From: Nocardioides sp. QY071
Lineage (GTDB): Bacteria; Actinomycetota; Actinomycetes; Propionibacteriales; Nocardioidaceae
Assembly (NCBI RefSeq): GCF_029961765.1
Contig: NZ_CP124681.1
Span: 4,588,001-4,652,000 of the forward strand
DNA: 64,000 nucleotides
Direction: 5' to 3'
In this document: one piece after another, positions 7,861 to 14,712 of the stretch
Layout of the letters: every line of letters begins with the position of its first letter
Numbering within the stretch: position 1 is the first letter of the stretch
Translations under genes and position numbers: made by a program
The notes under the pieces: generated by a model
What the model was told of the DNA's origin: nothing
What the model saw: the letters and a program-made list of their open reading frames with translations, nothing else
Databases searched by the model: none

Positions 7861-8844
7861 TCAGCGCTGGGGACGGAAGTGCAGCCCGACCTCGGGGTCG
7901 ACCACGACCTCCTGAGCGGCGGGCAGCCCGTCGACGACGAGCTGCGCGGCGACGTCGGTGTTGCGCTTGACCAGGGCGAGCGCGATCGGGCCGAGCTCGT
8001 GGTGGCGGGCCGAGGAGCCGACGACGCCGGCCGCGCGGCCACCGCCCTCGGGCAGCACCTCGGTGCCGGGCGTCGGGAGCCGGTTCTCGGAGCCGTCGAG
8101 GTGGAGCAGGGTCAGCCGACGGGGCGGCTTGCCCAGGTTGTGCACCCGGGCGACCGTCTCCTGGCCGCGGTAGCAGCCCTTGTCCATGTGTACGGCGGCC
8201 GCCCAGGATGGAGCCTGGTCGACCCCCAGCCAGCCGACCTCGTTGGGGATGGTGCGCTCGTCGGTGTCGATGCCGAAGCGCGGCTCGCCGCGCTCGATGC
8301 GCAGCGCCTCGAAGGCCCACAGACCCGCGGCCGGCCCCGCCGCCTCGGCGTACGACGCCAGCTGGTCGCGCGGCACCAGGTCGTAGCGGCCCTCGCCGAC
8401 CGGGCGCCAGGCGACGGCGACGTCGCCGGTCGCGTCGGTGATCTCGACGCGCATCATGAACTTCATCCGCTCGAGGAACTCCACCAGCGCGCCCGCGCGA
8501 CCGGGCTCGGTGTGGGCGGTGAAGGCCTCGCCGTCGTCGACGCCGGTGAAGGCGTGCTCGACGTGCCCCTGTGGCGAGAGCACCAGCGCGGAGACCCACT
8601 GGCCGGCGGGCAGGCCCTCGAAGTACTGCGTGGTGAGCGAGTGCAGCCAGGTCAGCCGGTCGGGACCGGTGACGCGGAGCACGTCGCGGTGCGAGAGGTC
8701 GACGAAGCCCTCGCCGGCCACGAGGGCGCGCTGCTCGCCGTACAGGCTGCCGTAGTGGGCCGCGACTCCGGCGTCGATGCCCTCGCCGGCGACGGCGCCG
8801 GGGAGGTCGAGAAGGGGGCTGGTGCGGGTCGGCTGGGTGGTCAT
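7861..8844 (-). CDS. ygfZ: Folate-binding protein YgfZ (GcvT-like, iron-sulfur cluster maintenance)
   Basis: This 327-residue protein is related to aminomethyltransferases. The diagnostic motif KGCYRGQETVARVHNLGKPP is present with its conserved cysteine. VDLSHRDVLRVTGPDRLTWL at the N-terminus and IPNEVGWLG in the middle also match the family. YgfZ assists Fe-S cluster enzymes through folate. The ATG at 8844 overlaps the stop of the preceding cytidylyltransferase (ATGA), making this the last gene of a four-gene overlapping operon with nitrobindin and Fur. Confidence 0.9.
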   Translation of the reverse strand: MTTQPTRTSPLLDLPGAVAGEGIDAGVAAHYGSLYGEQRALVAGEGFVDLSHRDVLRVTGPDRLTWLHSLTTQYFEGLPAGQWVSALVLSPQGHVEHAFTGVDDGEAFTAHTEPGRAGALVEFLERMKFMMRVEITDATGDVAVAWRPVGEGRYDLVPRDQLASYAEAAGPAAGLWAFEALRIERGEPRFGIDTDERTIPNEVGWLGVDQAPSWAAAVHMDKGCYRGQETVARVHNLGKPPRRLTLLHLDGSENRLPTPGTEVLPEGGGRAAGVVGSSARHHELGPIALALVKRNTDVAAQLVVDGLPAAQEVVVDPEVGLHFRPQR

Positions 8845-9308
8845 GTGAGGTCCCGGTAGTGCTCGAGGAGGCGGGTGAGGGTGCCGAGGGCTGCCTGCAT
8901 CTCCTCGATGTGTGCCGGGTCGAGCGTGCGGAGCATCTCCTTGATCTCGGTGCTCGACACACCCGAGGTGCGCGGCAGGTACCTCACCTCGCAAACGTCG
9001 GAGAGGTCGTCGAACTTCCCGGCCCAGTCGTCGCCCATCACGAACAGGTCGACGCCGTGCTCGACGATGTCGGCGCGCTTCTGGTCCCAGGACCGCTCCG
9101 GCAGCACCAGGTCGACGCCCTTGATGGCGCCCACGATGGCGGCCCGGTCGTCGTAGGACACGACGGACCTCTTGCCCTTGCCGGCGTTGAACTCGTCGGT
9201 CGAGACGCCCACGACCAGGCGGTCGCCGAGCCCGGCGAGGCGCTCGATCAGCCGCAGGTGGCCGATGTGGAACAGGTCGAAGGTGCCGTAGGTCAGCACG
9301 GTGGTCAC
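8841..9308 (-). CDS. Glycerol-3-phosphate cytidylyltransferase-like nucleotidyltransferase
   Basis: This 155-residue nucleotidyltransferase has TYGTFDLFHIGHLRLIERL (HxGH site) near the N-terminus and RTSGVSSTEI toward the C-terminus, as in TagD/GCT enzymes that make CDP-glycerol for wall polymers. The GTG start at 9308 is preceded by AGGAG at 7 nt and overlaps the Fur stop codon. The C-terminal tail of about 25 residues is longer than usual. CDP-glycerol synthesis is the likely activity, but related cytidylyltransferases use other alcohol phosphates. Confidence 0.8.
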   Translation of the reverse strand: MTTVLTYGTFDLFHIGHLRLIERLAGLGDRLVVGVSTDEFNAGKGKRSVVSYDDRAAIVGAIKGVDLVLPERSWDQKRADIVEHGVDLFVMGDDWAGKFDDLSDVCEVRYLPRTSGVSSTEIKEMLRTLDPAHIEEMQAALGTLTRLLEHYRDLT

Positions 9309-9832
9309 GGGGTCGCTCCTTCGCAGCGGGCGCAGCGCCCGAAGACGGTCAGGTGGCCGAGGTCCGGGACGAACCCCCGGGTGGCGAGAGCGGCGACGAA
9401 CGGCGCCGCCTCGGCCTCGTCCACGGAGATCACGTCGCCGCAGCCGCGGCACACGAGGTGGAAGTGCACGTGGCCCCGCGTCGAGTGGTACGTCGGGGCG
9501 CGGTCGGACAGGTGCGCATGCCGGATCAGGCCCAGCTCCTCGAGCACCTCGAGCGTGCGGTAGACGGTGGAGGCGTTGATCGTGCTCACCGTCTGCTGGA
9601 CGTGGGCCAGCACCTCGTCGGGGGTGGCGTGGCCGAGCGCGTCGACCGCACCGAGGATCAGCTCGCGCTGGGGCGTGAGGCGGTAGCCCTTCTCACGGAG
9701 GGCTGCGCGCCAGTCGTTGGTCTCGAGACGCGCGTCGCGGCCTCGTTCCTCGCCCGCGGCGCTCCTCGACCTCCCCGCCGAGCCCGGGTCCTCCCTCGTG
9801 CCTCGGGAGTCCCCGGGGCGGTGATCAGGCAC
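9305..9832 (-). CDS. Fur family transcriptional regulator with repeat-derived N-terminal extension
   Basis: This is a 175-residue metal-dependent regulator. A winged helix (WRAALREKGYRLTPQRELIL to STVYRTLEVLEELGLI) is followed by the HVHFHLVCRGCG metal and dimer region and a second CxxC (CARC) for structural zinc. The residues could fit Zur or a Fur subtype; the metal cannot be told. The only plausible start is the GTG at 9832, which overlaps the nitrobindin stop by 8 nt. It leaves about 38 residues before the winged helix. About half of that extension is encoded by a palindromic repeat (9719-9771). Stop overlaps the start of the cytidylyltransferase. Confidence 0.85.
   Translation of the reverse strand: MPDHRPGDSRGTREDPGSAGRSRSAAGEERGRDARLETNDWRAALREKGYRLTPQRELILGAVDALGHATPDEVLAHVQQTVSTINASTVYRTLEVLEELGLIRHAHLSDRAPTYHSTRGHVHFHLVCRGCGDVISVDEAEAAPFVAALATRGFVPDLGHLTVFGRCARCEGATP
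9719..9771. repeat. Palindromic repeat copy B, inside the Fur coding region
   Basis: The element begins GGTCTCGAGACGCGCG and ends GCTCCTCGACC, matching the ends of the repeats at 14356-14390 and 53153-53212. Here it encodes roughly residues 20 to 38 of the Fur protein in frame, upstream of the winged helix. Confidence 0.55.
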
Positions 9833-10319
9833 GCTTGAGCCTCGCCCACAGGTGCGGCTGGAGCGGCTGGCCCATCGCGGCCATGTCGAACGCATAGAGC
9901 AGGTCGCCCTCGACGTTGCCGTAGAGGCGCTTGCCGGCGACGTACTCCTTGGCGGTCTCGGTGCGCGCCACCGCGTCGGTGGTCCACTCGAACTTGCCGT
10001 CGGCGGCCTCGCCCTCCCAGATCTCCGCGATGCCCGTGTTGTGGGTCAGCAGGATCTCGAAGCGGCCCTCGCCGACGCCCCGGATGAACCCGGTCTCGAT
10101 GGCGGCGTCGCGGACCTTCTCGTTGTTCTCGTCGATGATCCAGGAGCGCGCCATGTAGTGGAAGAACGGGCGCCCGTCGTGGGTGAAGATCAGCTCCTGG
10201 CCGAACTGGAACGAGTCGATCGTCGGGTAGTCGCCGTGGCCGTTGCCACGCCACGTGCCGAGCATCCACGCGATCGGTCCGCAGTTGGGGTGCAGGTTGT
10301 CGGGAAGTTCGAAGGCCAC
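9825..10319 (-). CDS. Nitrobindin-like FABP/DUF1794 heme protein
   Basis: This 164-residue beta-barrel protein has the family signature LGTWRGNGHGDYPTI near residue 20 and a conserved C-terminal PHLWARLKR whose histidine is the expected heme ligand. Bacterial nitrobindins bind ferric heme and react with NO or peroxynitrite. The GTG at 10319 lies 8 nt after a TAGACT box and gives the family length; longer starts would run into an inverted-repeat element and have no conservation. It is the first gene of the overlapping operon ending in ygfZ. Confidence 0.88.
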   Translation of the reverse strand: MAFELPDNLHPNCGPIAWMLGTWRGNGHGDYPTIDSFQFGQELIFTHDGRPFFHYMARSWIIDENNEKVRDAAIETGFIRGVGEGRFEILLTHNTGIAEIWEGEAADGKFEWTTDAVARTETAKEYVAGKRLYGNVEGDLLYAFDMAAMGQPLQPHLWARLKRA

Positions 10320-10327
10320 GATCGACC

Positions 10328-10333
10328 AGTCTA
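10328..10333 (-). promoter_or_regulatory. -10 element (TAGACT) of the nitrobindin operon
   Basis: TAGACT ends 8 nt before the GTG start, indicating a leaderless mRNA. Its upstream half overlaps the end of the 164-bp inverted-repeat element. Confidence 0.5.
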
Positions 10334-10494
10334 GGGAATCGCTGATCGATGGCGACGTCGCGAGCGTCGCGAGGCGCGTGCGATGGCAAGGCGCAGGCGC
10401 GAAGACATGCTGGGCGCACGTCGAGCGTCTGCAACGCCGCCAGCGTGCGCGCATCGCGGCGCGCAGCAGGCGCCATCGATCAGCGCTTCCCTAG
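10331..10494. mobile_element. 164-bp MITE-like element with 24-bp terminal inverted repeats
   Basis: The left end (10331-10354) and the reverse complement of the right end (10471-10494) match at 23 of 24 positions, starting CTAGGGAA and ending CGATGGCG. The interior is GC-rich with further short complementarity and no convincing gene. The terminal CTAG on both sides could be part of the repeat or a 4-bp target duplication. No transposase is nearby. It separates two divergent leaderless promoters. Confidence 0.55.
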
Positions 10495-10502
10495 GGACTG
10501 CG

Positions 10503-10508
10503 TAGGCT
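10503..10508 (+). promoter_or_regulatory. -10 element (TAGGCT) of the DsrE-like gene
   Basis: TAGGCT is followed by 7 nt and then the ATG at 10516, a leaderless arrangement mirrored by the divergent nitrobindin promoter. Confidence 0.5.
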
Positions 10509-10515
10509 CTGACCC

Positions 10516-10878
10516 ATGTCGCGCAGCCTCGTCGTGAAGGTCACCTGCGGAGCCGACGACCCGGAGCGCTGCAACCAGGCCTTCACCGTGGCCGCCGCGG
10601 CCGCCGTCTCGGGCGTCCCGGTCTCGCTCTGGCTGACCGGGGAGGCCGCCTGGCTGGCCGTCCCCGGCCGGGCCGCCGAGCTCGACCTGCCGCTCGCGAC
10701 GCCGCTGCCCGACCTGATCGACGCCGTCCTGGCGACCGGCTCGGTGACCGTGTGCGCGCAGTGCGCGGCGCGGCGCTCGCTGTCGGAGCCGGACCTGCTG
10801 GCCGGCGTACGCATCGCGGGGGCGCCGGTGTTCGTCGAGGAAGTCCTGGGTGAGGACGTGCAGGCGCTCGTCTACTGA
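10516..10878 (+). CDS. DsrE family protein
   Basis: This 120-residue small alpha/beta protein has the DsrE/DsrF-like pattern: VVKVTCGADDPERCNQAF, then a VPVSLWLTGEAAWLA strand-helix, and a cysteine pair in VTVCAQCAARR near residue 80 that could carry persulfide sulfur. It is divergent from the nitrobindin gene. A sulfur-relay or peroxide-related role is possible, but the exact function is unknown. Confidence 0.65.
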   Translation: MSRSLVVKVTCGADDPERCNQAFTVAAAAAVSGVPVSLWLTGEAAWLAVPGRAAELDLPLATPLPDLIDAVLATGSVTVCAQCAARRSLSEPDLLAGVRIAGAPVFVEEVLGEDVQALVY

Positions 10879-10890
10879 GAAGGTTCTCCC

Positions 10891-11739
10891 ATGCGTCGCT
10901 CCTCCGCCCTGCTCCTGGCGGCCGCCATGGCGGTCACGCTCAGCGCCTGCGAGAAGTCGTCCGGTCCGAAGCGCGAGTACGTCGCCCTCGGCGACTCCTA
11001 CGCCGCCGCCCCCGGCGTCGGTCGCGCCGACCCGCCCGCCGCGTGCCGGCGCTCGAAGGACAACTATCCCCACCTGCTCGCCGAGGACCTGGACCTCGAG
11101 CTGACCGATGTCAGCTGCTCCGGGGCCCCGACCGAGGCGGTACTGGGCGAGTACGACGCGCTCGGGAAGAGGCTGCCGCCGCAGGTCGAGGCCGTCGACG
11201 CGAGCACCGACCTGGTCACGATCGGGCTCGGGTTCAACGACTTCGCCCTCTCCATCCGGGTCTTCGTGAAGTGCGTGCAGCTCGGCATGGCCGATCCCAC
11301 CGGCACGCCCTGCACCGACGCCGACGCCGCGGCCGGCGCCAACAGCACCGAGGCAGCACTGGCGCAGATCACCGCGCGCCTCACCGCGGTCATCGAGGCG
11401 GTCACCGAACGGGCTCCGAAGGCCCAGGTCGTGCTGGTCGGCTACCCCACGATCTTCCCCGAGCAGGACACCTGCGCGAACCTCGGCATCGCCAAGGGCG
11501 ACCTGCCCTTGGTGCGCGGCGTCGTGGAGAGCCTCAACGCGTCCGCCGAGGCCGCAGCCGAGGCGGGCGGCGCGACGTACGTCGACACGGCGACGCCGAC
11601 TCGCGGCCACGACATCTGCTCCGAAGACCCGTGGATCGCGGGCATCAAGCCCACCCCCGGCAAGAAGGCGCTGATCTGGCACCCCTACGCCGAGGAGCAG
11701 AAGCTCGTGGCCGAGCTGGTCGCCGAGGTCGTCGACTAG
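10891..11739 (+). CDS. Secreted SGNH/GDSL hydrolase lipoprotein
   Basis: A 282-residue protein with a lipoprotein signal peptide (hydrophobic 6-18, lipobox LSAC near residue 20). Catalytic motifs follow the streptomycete lipase type: serine in ALGDSY, GLGFNDF for the oxyanion block, and histidine in WHPYAEEQ near the C-terminus. Several paired cysteines suggest disulfides, as expected outside the membrane. It probably hydrolyses an ester of lipid or polymer. The stop overlaps the GTG of dtd. Confidence 0.85.
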   Translation: MRRSSALLLAAAMAVTLSACEKSSGPKREYVALGDSYAAAPGVGRADPPAACRRSKDNYPHLLAEDLDLELTDVSCSGAPTEAVLGEYDALGKRLPPQVEAVDASTDLVTIGLGFNDFALSIRVFVKCVQLGMADPTGTPCTDADAAAGANSTEAALAQITARLTAVIEAVTERAPKAQVVLVGYPTIFPEQDTCANLGIAKGDLPLVRGVVESLNASAEAAAEAGGATYVDTATPTRGHDICSEDPWIAGIKPTPGKKALIWHPYAEEQKLVAELVAEVVD

Positions 11740-12167
11740 TGCGCGCCGTGCTCCAGCGGGTCAGCTCCGCCTCCGTCGTCGTCGACGGCGAGGTCGTCGG
11801 CGCCATCGACGCGCCCGGCCTGCTGGTCTACCTGGGCGTCACCCACACCGACGGCGCCGCCGAGGTCGCCTGGATGGCCCGCAAGATCCGCGACCTGCGC
11901 ATCCTCGCGGACGAGCAGTCGCTCGGTGACACGGGCGGACCCGCGCTGGTGGTCTCCCAGTTCACGCTGTACGGCGAGGCCCGCAAGGGCCGCCGCCCCA
12001 CCTGGATCGCCGCCGCGCCGGCGGCCGTCAGCGAGCCGGTCTACGACGCGGTGTGCGCGGCGTTGGAGGCGGCCGGAACCCCCGTCCAGCGTGGAGTGTT
12101 CGGCGCGGACATGAAGGTGAGCTCGGTCAACGACGGCCCGTTCACGGTGCTCCTCGAGACCCCCTGA
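11739..12167 (+). CDS. dtd: D-aminoacyl-tRNA deacylase
   Basis: This 142-residue homodimeric editing enzyme removes D-amino acids from tRNA. The sequence starts MRAVLQRVSSASVVVDGEVV, carries the SQFTLYG motif in the middle and ends with NDGPFTVLLET (the NxxP region of the active site). Length fits the family (about 145). The GTG start shares a G with the stop of the SGNH gene. Confidence 0.95.
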   Translation: MRAVLQRVSSASVVVDGEVVGAIDAPGLLVYLGVTHTDGAAEVAWMARKIRDLRILADEQSLGDTGGPALVVSQFTLYGEARKGRRPTWIAAAPAAVSEPVYDAVCAALEAAGTPVQRGVFGADMKVSSVNDGPFTVLLETP

Positions 12168-12183
12168 GGTTCCGTTTTCGGCT

Positions 12184-12240
12184 CGCATCTGACGAATGGG
12201 CTGCGATTCGGCAGGATTCACAGCCCATTCGTCAGATGCG
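12184..12240. repeat. Hairpin with perfect 20-bp arms
   Basis: Arms at 12184-12203 and 12221-12240 are perfectly complementary (CGCATCTGACGAATGGGCTG and its complement) around a 17-nt loop. The same arm sequence reappears in the hairpin at 13334-13396, so two related hairpins bracket the intervening nuclease-like gene. It follows dtd and may terminate it. Confidence 0.8.
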
Positions 12241-12298
12241 CGCTTCCACGGCACCCCTCCCCTGTGGAGGACGAACCCACGGACTCACGAACCTGATC

Positions 12299-13345
12299 AT
12301 GCTCGGTCGCATGGATCTGCCTCATCTCTCCCGGGACGGGATCGTGGCCCCCGTGCGGGTGGACCCGACCGGGCTGCGCGGACCGACGCGCGGGCAAGCC
12401 CGCGGGCCTCGATGGACCAGGGTCGCGCCGTGGTACTACGTGCCGTCCTGCACCGACCGGAACCGGACCGACCAGCGCATCGTCGAGGCTCTCGTGCCCT
12501 TTCCGGAGGGTTCTGCCGTCACCGGTTGGGCCGGCCTTCACCTGATGGGAGCCCACTGGTTCGACGGCTACGGCGCCGACGGACGCCCGCTGGACGTCCA
12601 GGTAGCGCTCGGTCACCAACAGACTGCGCGGCCGCGGAGCGGAGCGCACCTGATGGAGGAGTGGCTCTTCGACGACGACGTGACCTGGGTCGACGGCATA
12701 CCGGTGACCGTGCCCAACCGCTCGGTGACCCACCTCGCGCGCACCGCGCGGAACGACCTCGAGGCCACGAGGTACGTCGACATGGCGGCGTACGACGATC
12801 TGGTCACGCTGGCAGGACTGACGAGATACGCGGCACGCCTCGGCCCACGCCCAGGAACCCGGCGGCTCAAGCGTGCCATCGAGCACGGCGACGAGAACGC
12901 TTGGTCGCCGACAGAGGTCACCACGCGCCTCCTGTGGAAGGGTGCGTTCCCACGACGTCACCTGGTGTGCAATGCACCGATCTTCGACCGGGCAGGCAAC
13001 CATCTCTTCACACCCGACCTGCTCGACGTGGAGGCTGCGATCGCCGGGGAGTACAACGGCGACGACCACGCCAGCCGCAGGACGCGCAATCGCGACCTCA
13101 CCCGCGACGACCTGGCGCGCCGTCACGGGATCGAGGTGGTCAGCACCCTTGCCGGCGCCGGCGAGCGGGAGCTCTTCGTGCAGCGGCTGCGTGGCGCCTA
13201 CGAGCGGGCAGCGCCGAACACCGATAGCCGCTCATGGACGCTCGAGCTGCCCGGCTGGTGGGTCGACACCTCCACGGTCGCCGCGCGACTCGCCCTGACG
13301 CCGTACCAGCGCGAACAGTGGTTGCGTCACCGCCGTCGCATCTGA
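12299..13345 (+). CDS. Putative DUF559-like endonuclease-fold protein
   Basis: This is a 348-residue protein of a type common in actinobacterial genomes. The C-terminal third contains LLDVEAAIAGEYNGDDHASR followed by RDDLARRHGIEVV. This resembles the D...E-Y-x-G-xx-H signature and helix of DUF559/very-short-patch-repair-like nucleases. The N-terminal part (residues 1-200) resembles AbiEi-type DNA-binding regions only weakly. The ATG at 12299 was chosen; the ATG at 12311 is also possible. Codon usage is somewhat lower in GC than its neighbours. It is bracketed by two related hairpins, and its stop codon and last codons (RRI) lie inside the second one. No partner toxin gene is visible. Confidence 0.5.
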   Translation: MLGRMDLPHLSRDGIVAPVRVDPTGLRGPTRGQARGPRWTRVAPWYYVPSCTDRNRTDQRIVEALVPFPEGSAVTGWAGLHLMGAHWFDGYGADGRPLDVQVALGHQQTARPRSGAHLMEEWLFDDDVTWVDGIPVTVPNRSVTHLARTARNDLEATRYVDMAAYDDLVTLAGLTRYAARLGPRPGTRRLKRAIEHGDENAWSPTEVTTRLLWKGAFPRRHLVCNAPIFDRAGNHLFTPDLLDVEAAIAGEYNGDDHASRRTRNRDLTRDDLARRHGIEVVSTLAGAGERELFVQRLRGAYERAAPNTDSRSWTLELPGWWVDTSTVAARLALTPYQREQWLRHRRRI

Positions 13346-13396
13346 CGAATGGGCTGTGAAATAGCCTCAGACACAGCCCATTCGTCAGATGCGACG
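13334..13396. repeat. Hairpin with 25-bp arms containing the stops of both convergent genes
   Basis: Arms at 13334-13358 and 13372-13396 are perfectly complementary, and 20 bp of each arm equals the arms of the hairpin at 12184-12240. The left arm encodes CGC ATC TGA ending the nuclease-like gene, and the right arm encodes the same codons ending the DUF4395 gene on the other strand. Confidence 0.8.
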
Positions 13397-13840
13397 CAAA
13401 GAACGCAACCCCAGCAGGTAGAGCTCGCACCCGAGGCAGAACGCGAACACAGCGTTGAGGAAGGCCGCGACGAAGGCGAGCGCGGCGAAGACCTGGCCGA
13501 GGAGGACGGCGCCGGTGGCGAAGCCGAGGGTGGCGACGACGGCGAAGACCAGGCCGACGGCCTGGGCGAAGCGGGGCGGGGCGGGGTCCTCGAGGTGGTC
13601 GGGAGCGGCGAGCCTCGGCCGGACCAGCCGGCGGAAGAGCACTCCCGTCGGGGTCCTCTGGACGCCGAGTCCGGCACCGATCGCGAAGAGGACGGCCTGG
13701 ACGCCGGTGATCACGGCGGCCACCCCGGGCGCCGCGTCCGACAGCACCAACGCGACGGCGAAGACGACGAGGGTGATCGCGGCGGTGAAGCGGGGGCCGC
13801 GGGGGTCGATGCCGGCGACGATGGGAGCAGTCGCGGACAT
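13385..13840 (-). CDS. DUF4395 membrane protein
   Basis: This is a 151-residue protein with four hydrophobic segments and the family motif FCLGCELYLL near the C-terminus. DUF4395 proteins usually lie beside thioredoxin-like or rhodanese genes and are thought to belong to a membrane thiol system. Its ATG overlaps the TGA of the upstream thioredoxin-like gene (TGATG), supporting coupled expression. The last residues are encoded within a palindrome. Confidence 0.8.
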   Translation of the reverse strand: MSATAPIVAGIDPRGPRFTAAITLVVFAVALVLSDAAPGVAAVITGVQAVLFAIGAGLGVQRTPTGVLFRRLVRPRLAAPDHLEDPAPPRFAQAVGLVFAVVATLGFATGAVLLGQVFAALAFVAAFLNAVFAFCLGCELYLLGLRSLRRI

Positions 13841-14301
13841 CAGGCCCCCTGGAGCGTCGGGAGGGCGGCGAGGACCTGCTCGCGGCGCGGGGCGCCGGCG
13901 GCACGGGTGATCTCGTGCCCGAAGCGGTCGAGGACCAGCGTCGTGGGCGTACGACGGACGTCGAGGGCGCGGACCAGGTCGAGATGCTCCTCGGCGTCGA
14001 TCTCGACGTGCGCGACGCCGTCGAGCTTGCCGGCGACGTCGGACAGCACCACGCGGGTGGTGCGGCAGGGCGCGCAGAACGCGCTGGAGAACTGGAGCAG
14101 GGTGGCCCGCTCCCCCAGCTCGGCCGCGGGCACCGAGGCGGCGACGGCCGACCACGCGGTCGGCTCGGGGTCTCGAGACGGTCGCTGCGCGGCCTCCTCG
14201 ACCGCCGGGGTCGCGAAGGTCCCGTCGGTACGACGGCGGTACAGCCCGAAGCCGACCGCCACGACGACGGCGGCCAGGAGCAACACGAGTCCGGGGTTCA
14301 C
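13840..14301 (-). CDS. Membrane-anchored thioredoxin-like protein (ThiX-like)
   Basis: This is a 153-residue protein. The GTG at 14301 follows a perfect AGGAGG. One N-terminal transmembrane helix (residues 3-20) is followed by a flexible linker and a thioredoxin fold with the redox motif SAFCAPCRTT near residue 75 and cis-proline RTPTTLVL. The linker segment VEEAAQRPSRDP is encoded by a copy of the palindromic repeat (14169-14203). Neighbours (thiosulfate sulfurtransferase, DUF1416, DUF4395) match the mycobacterial cysA2-sseC2-thiX group. Confidence 0.85.
   Translation of the reverse strand: MNPGLVLLLAAVVVAVGFGLYRRRTDGTFATPAVEEAAQRPSRDPEPTAWSAVAASVPAAELGERATLLQFSSAFCAPCRTTRVVLSDVAGKLDGVAHVEIDAEEHLDLVRALDVRRTPTTLVLDRFGHEITRAAGAPRREQVLAALPTLQGA
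14169..14203. repeat. Palindromic repeat copy C, in frame inside the thioredoxin-like gene
   Basis: This 35-bp unit matches the intergenic copy at 14356-14390 at 34 of 35 positions. It encodes about 12 residues of the linker between the membrane helix and the thioredoxin domain. Confidence 0.75.
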
Positions 14302-14355
14302 AATCCTCCTTCAACCGCGGCGGCGGCCCCCGGATTCCGGGAACCGCCGCCGACT

Positions 14356-14390
14356 GGTCTCGAGACGGTCGCTGCGCGACCTCCTCGACC
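14356..14390. repeat. Palindromic repeat copy D, intergenic
   Basis: A 35-bp unit starting GGTCTCGAGACGGTCG and ending CTCCTCGACC, located between the DUF1416 stop and the Shine-Dalgarno of the thioredoxin-like gene. Confidence 0.75.
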
Positions 14391-14403
14391 TCCGTTCAGG
14401 TCC

Positions 14404-14712
14404 TCAGAGCGAGATGAGGACCTCGGCGACCGAGCCGGTCTGCGCCTGGACGACGCGATCGACCGGGTCGGCCTTGGGGGCCAGGGTCCGCAGGGTCCAC
14501 TGGCCGTCGCCGGCGAAGAACCGGAAGTGGCCCGTGGCGGAGGTCGGGACCTCCGCGGTGAACTCGCCGGACTTGTCGAGCAGGCGGACGTAGGCGCTCG
14601 CCACGGGGGTGGCGTCGTCGCCGGTGCCGCGCACGACCTGGCCCTGGATCACGGCCTCCTTGGCGACGTTGACGCCGTCAAGCGACAGGCCGCCGACCTT
14701 CGCGCCGCACAT
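14404..14712 (-). CDS. DUF1416 / SseC-like protein
   Basis: This 102-residue protein begins MCGAKVGGLSLDGVNVAKEA, characteristic of the DUF1416 family that follows thiosulfate sulfurtransferase genes in actinobacteria (SseC in mycobacteria). The body (VIQGQVVRGTGDDATPVASAYVRLLD) looks like a carboxypeptidase-regulatory-like beta sandwich. The ATG overlaps the sulfurtransferase TGA. Role is unknown but tied by context to sulfur transfer. Confidence 0.85.
   Translation of the reverse strand: MCGAKVGGLSLDGVNVAKEAVIQGQVVRGTGDDATPVASAYVRLLDKSGEFTAEVPTSATGHFRFFAGDGQWTLRTLAPKADPVDRVVQAQTGSVAEVLISL

Noticed and set aside
12053..12298. Upstream extension of the nuclease-like gene over dtd
   Set aside because: It would overlap most of dtd in another frame and read through a perfect hairpin; no conservation is visible.
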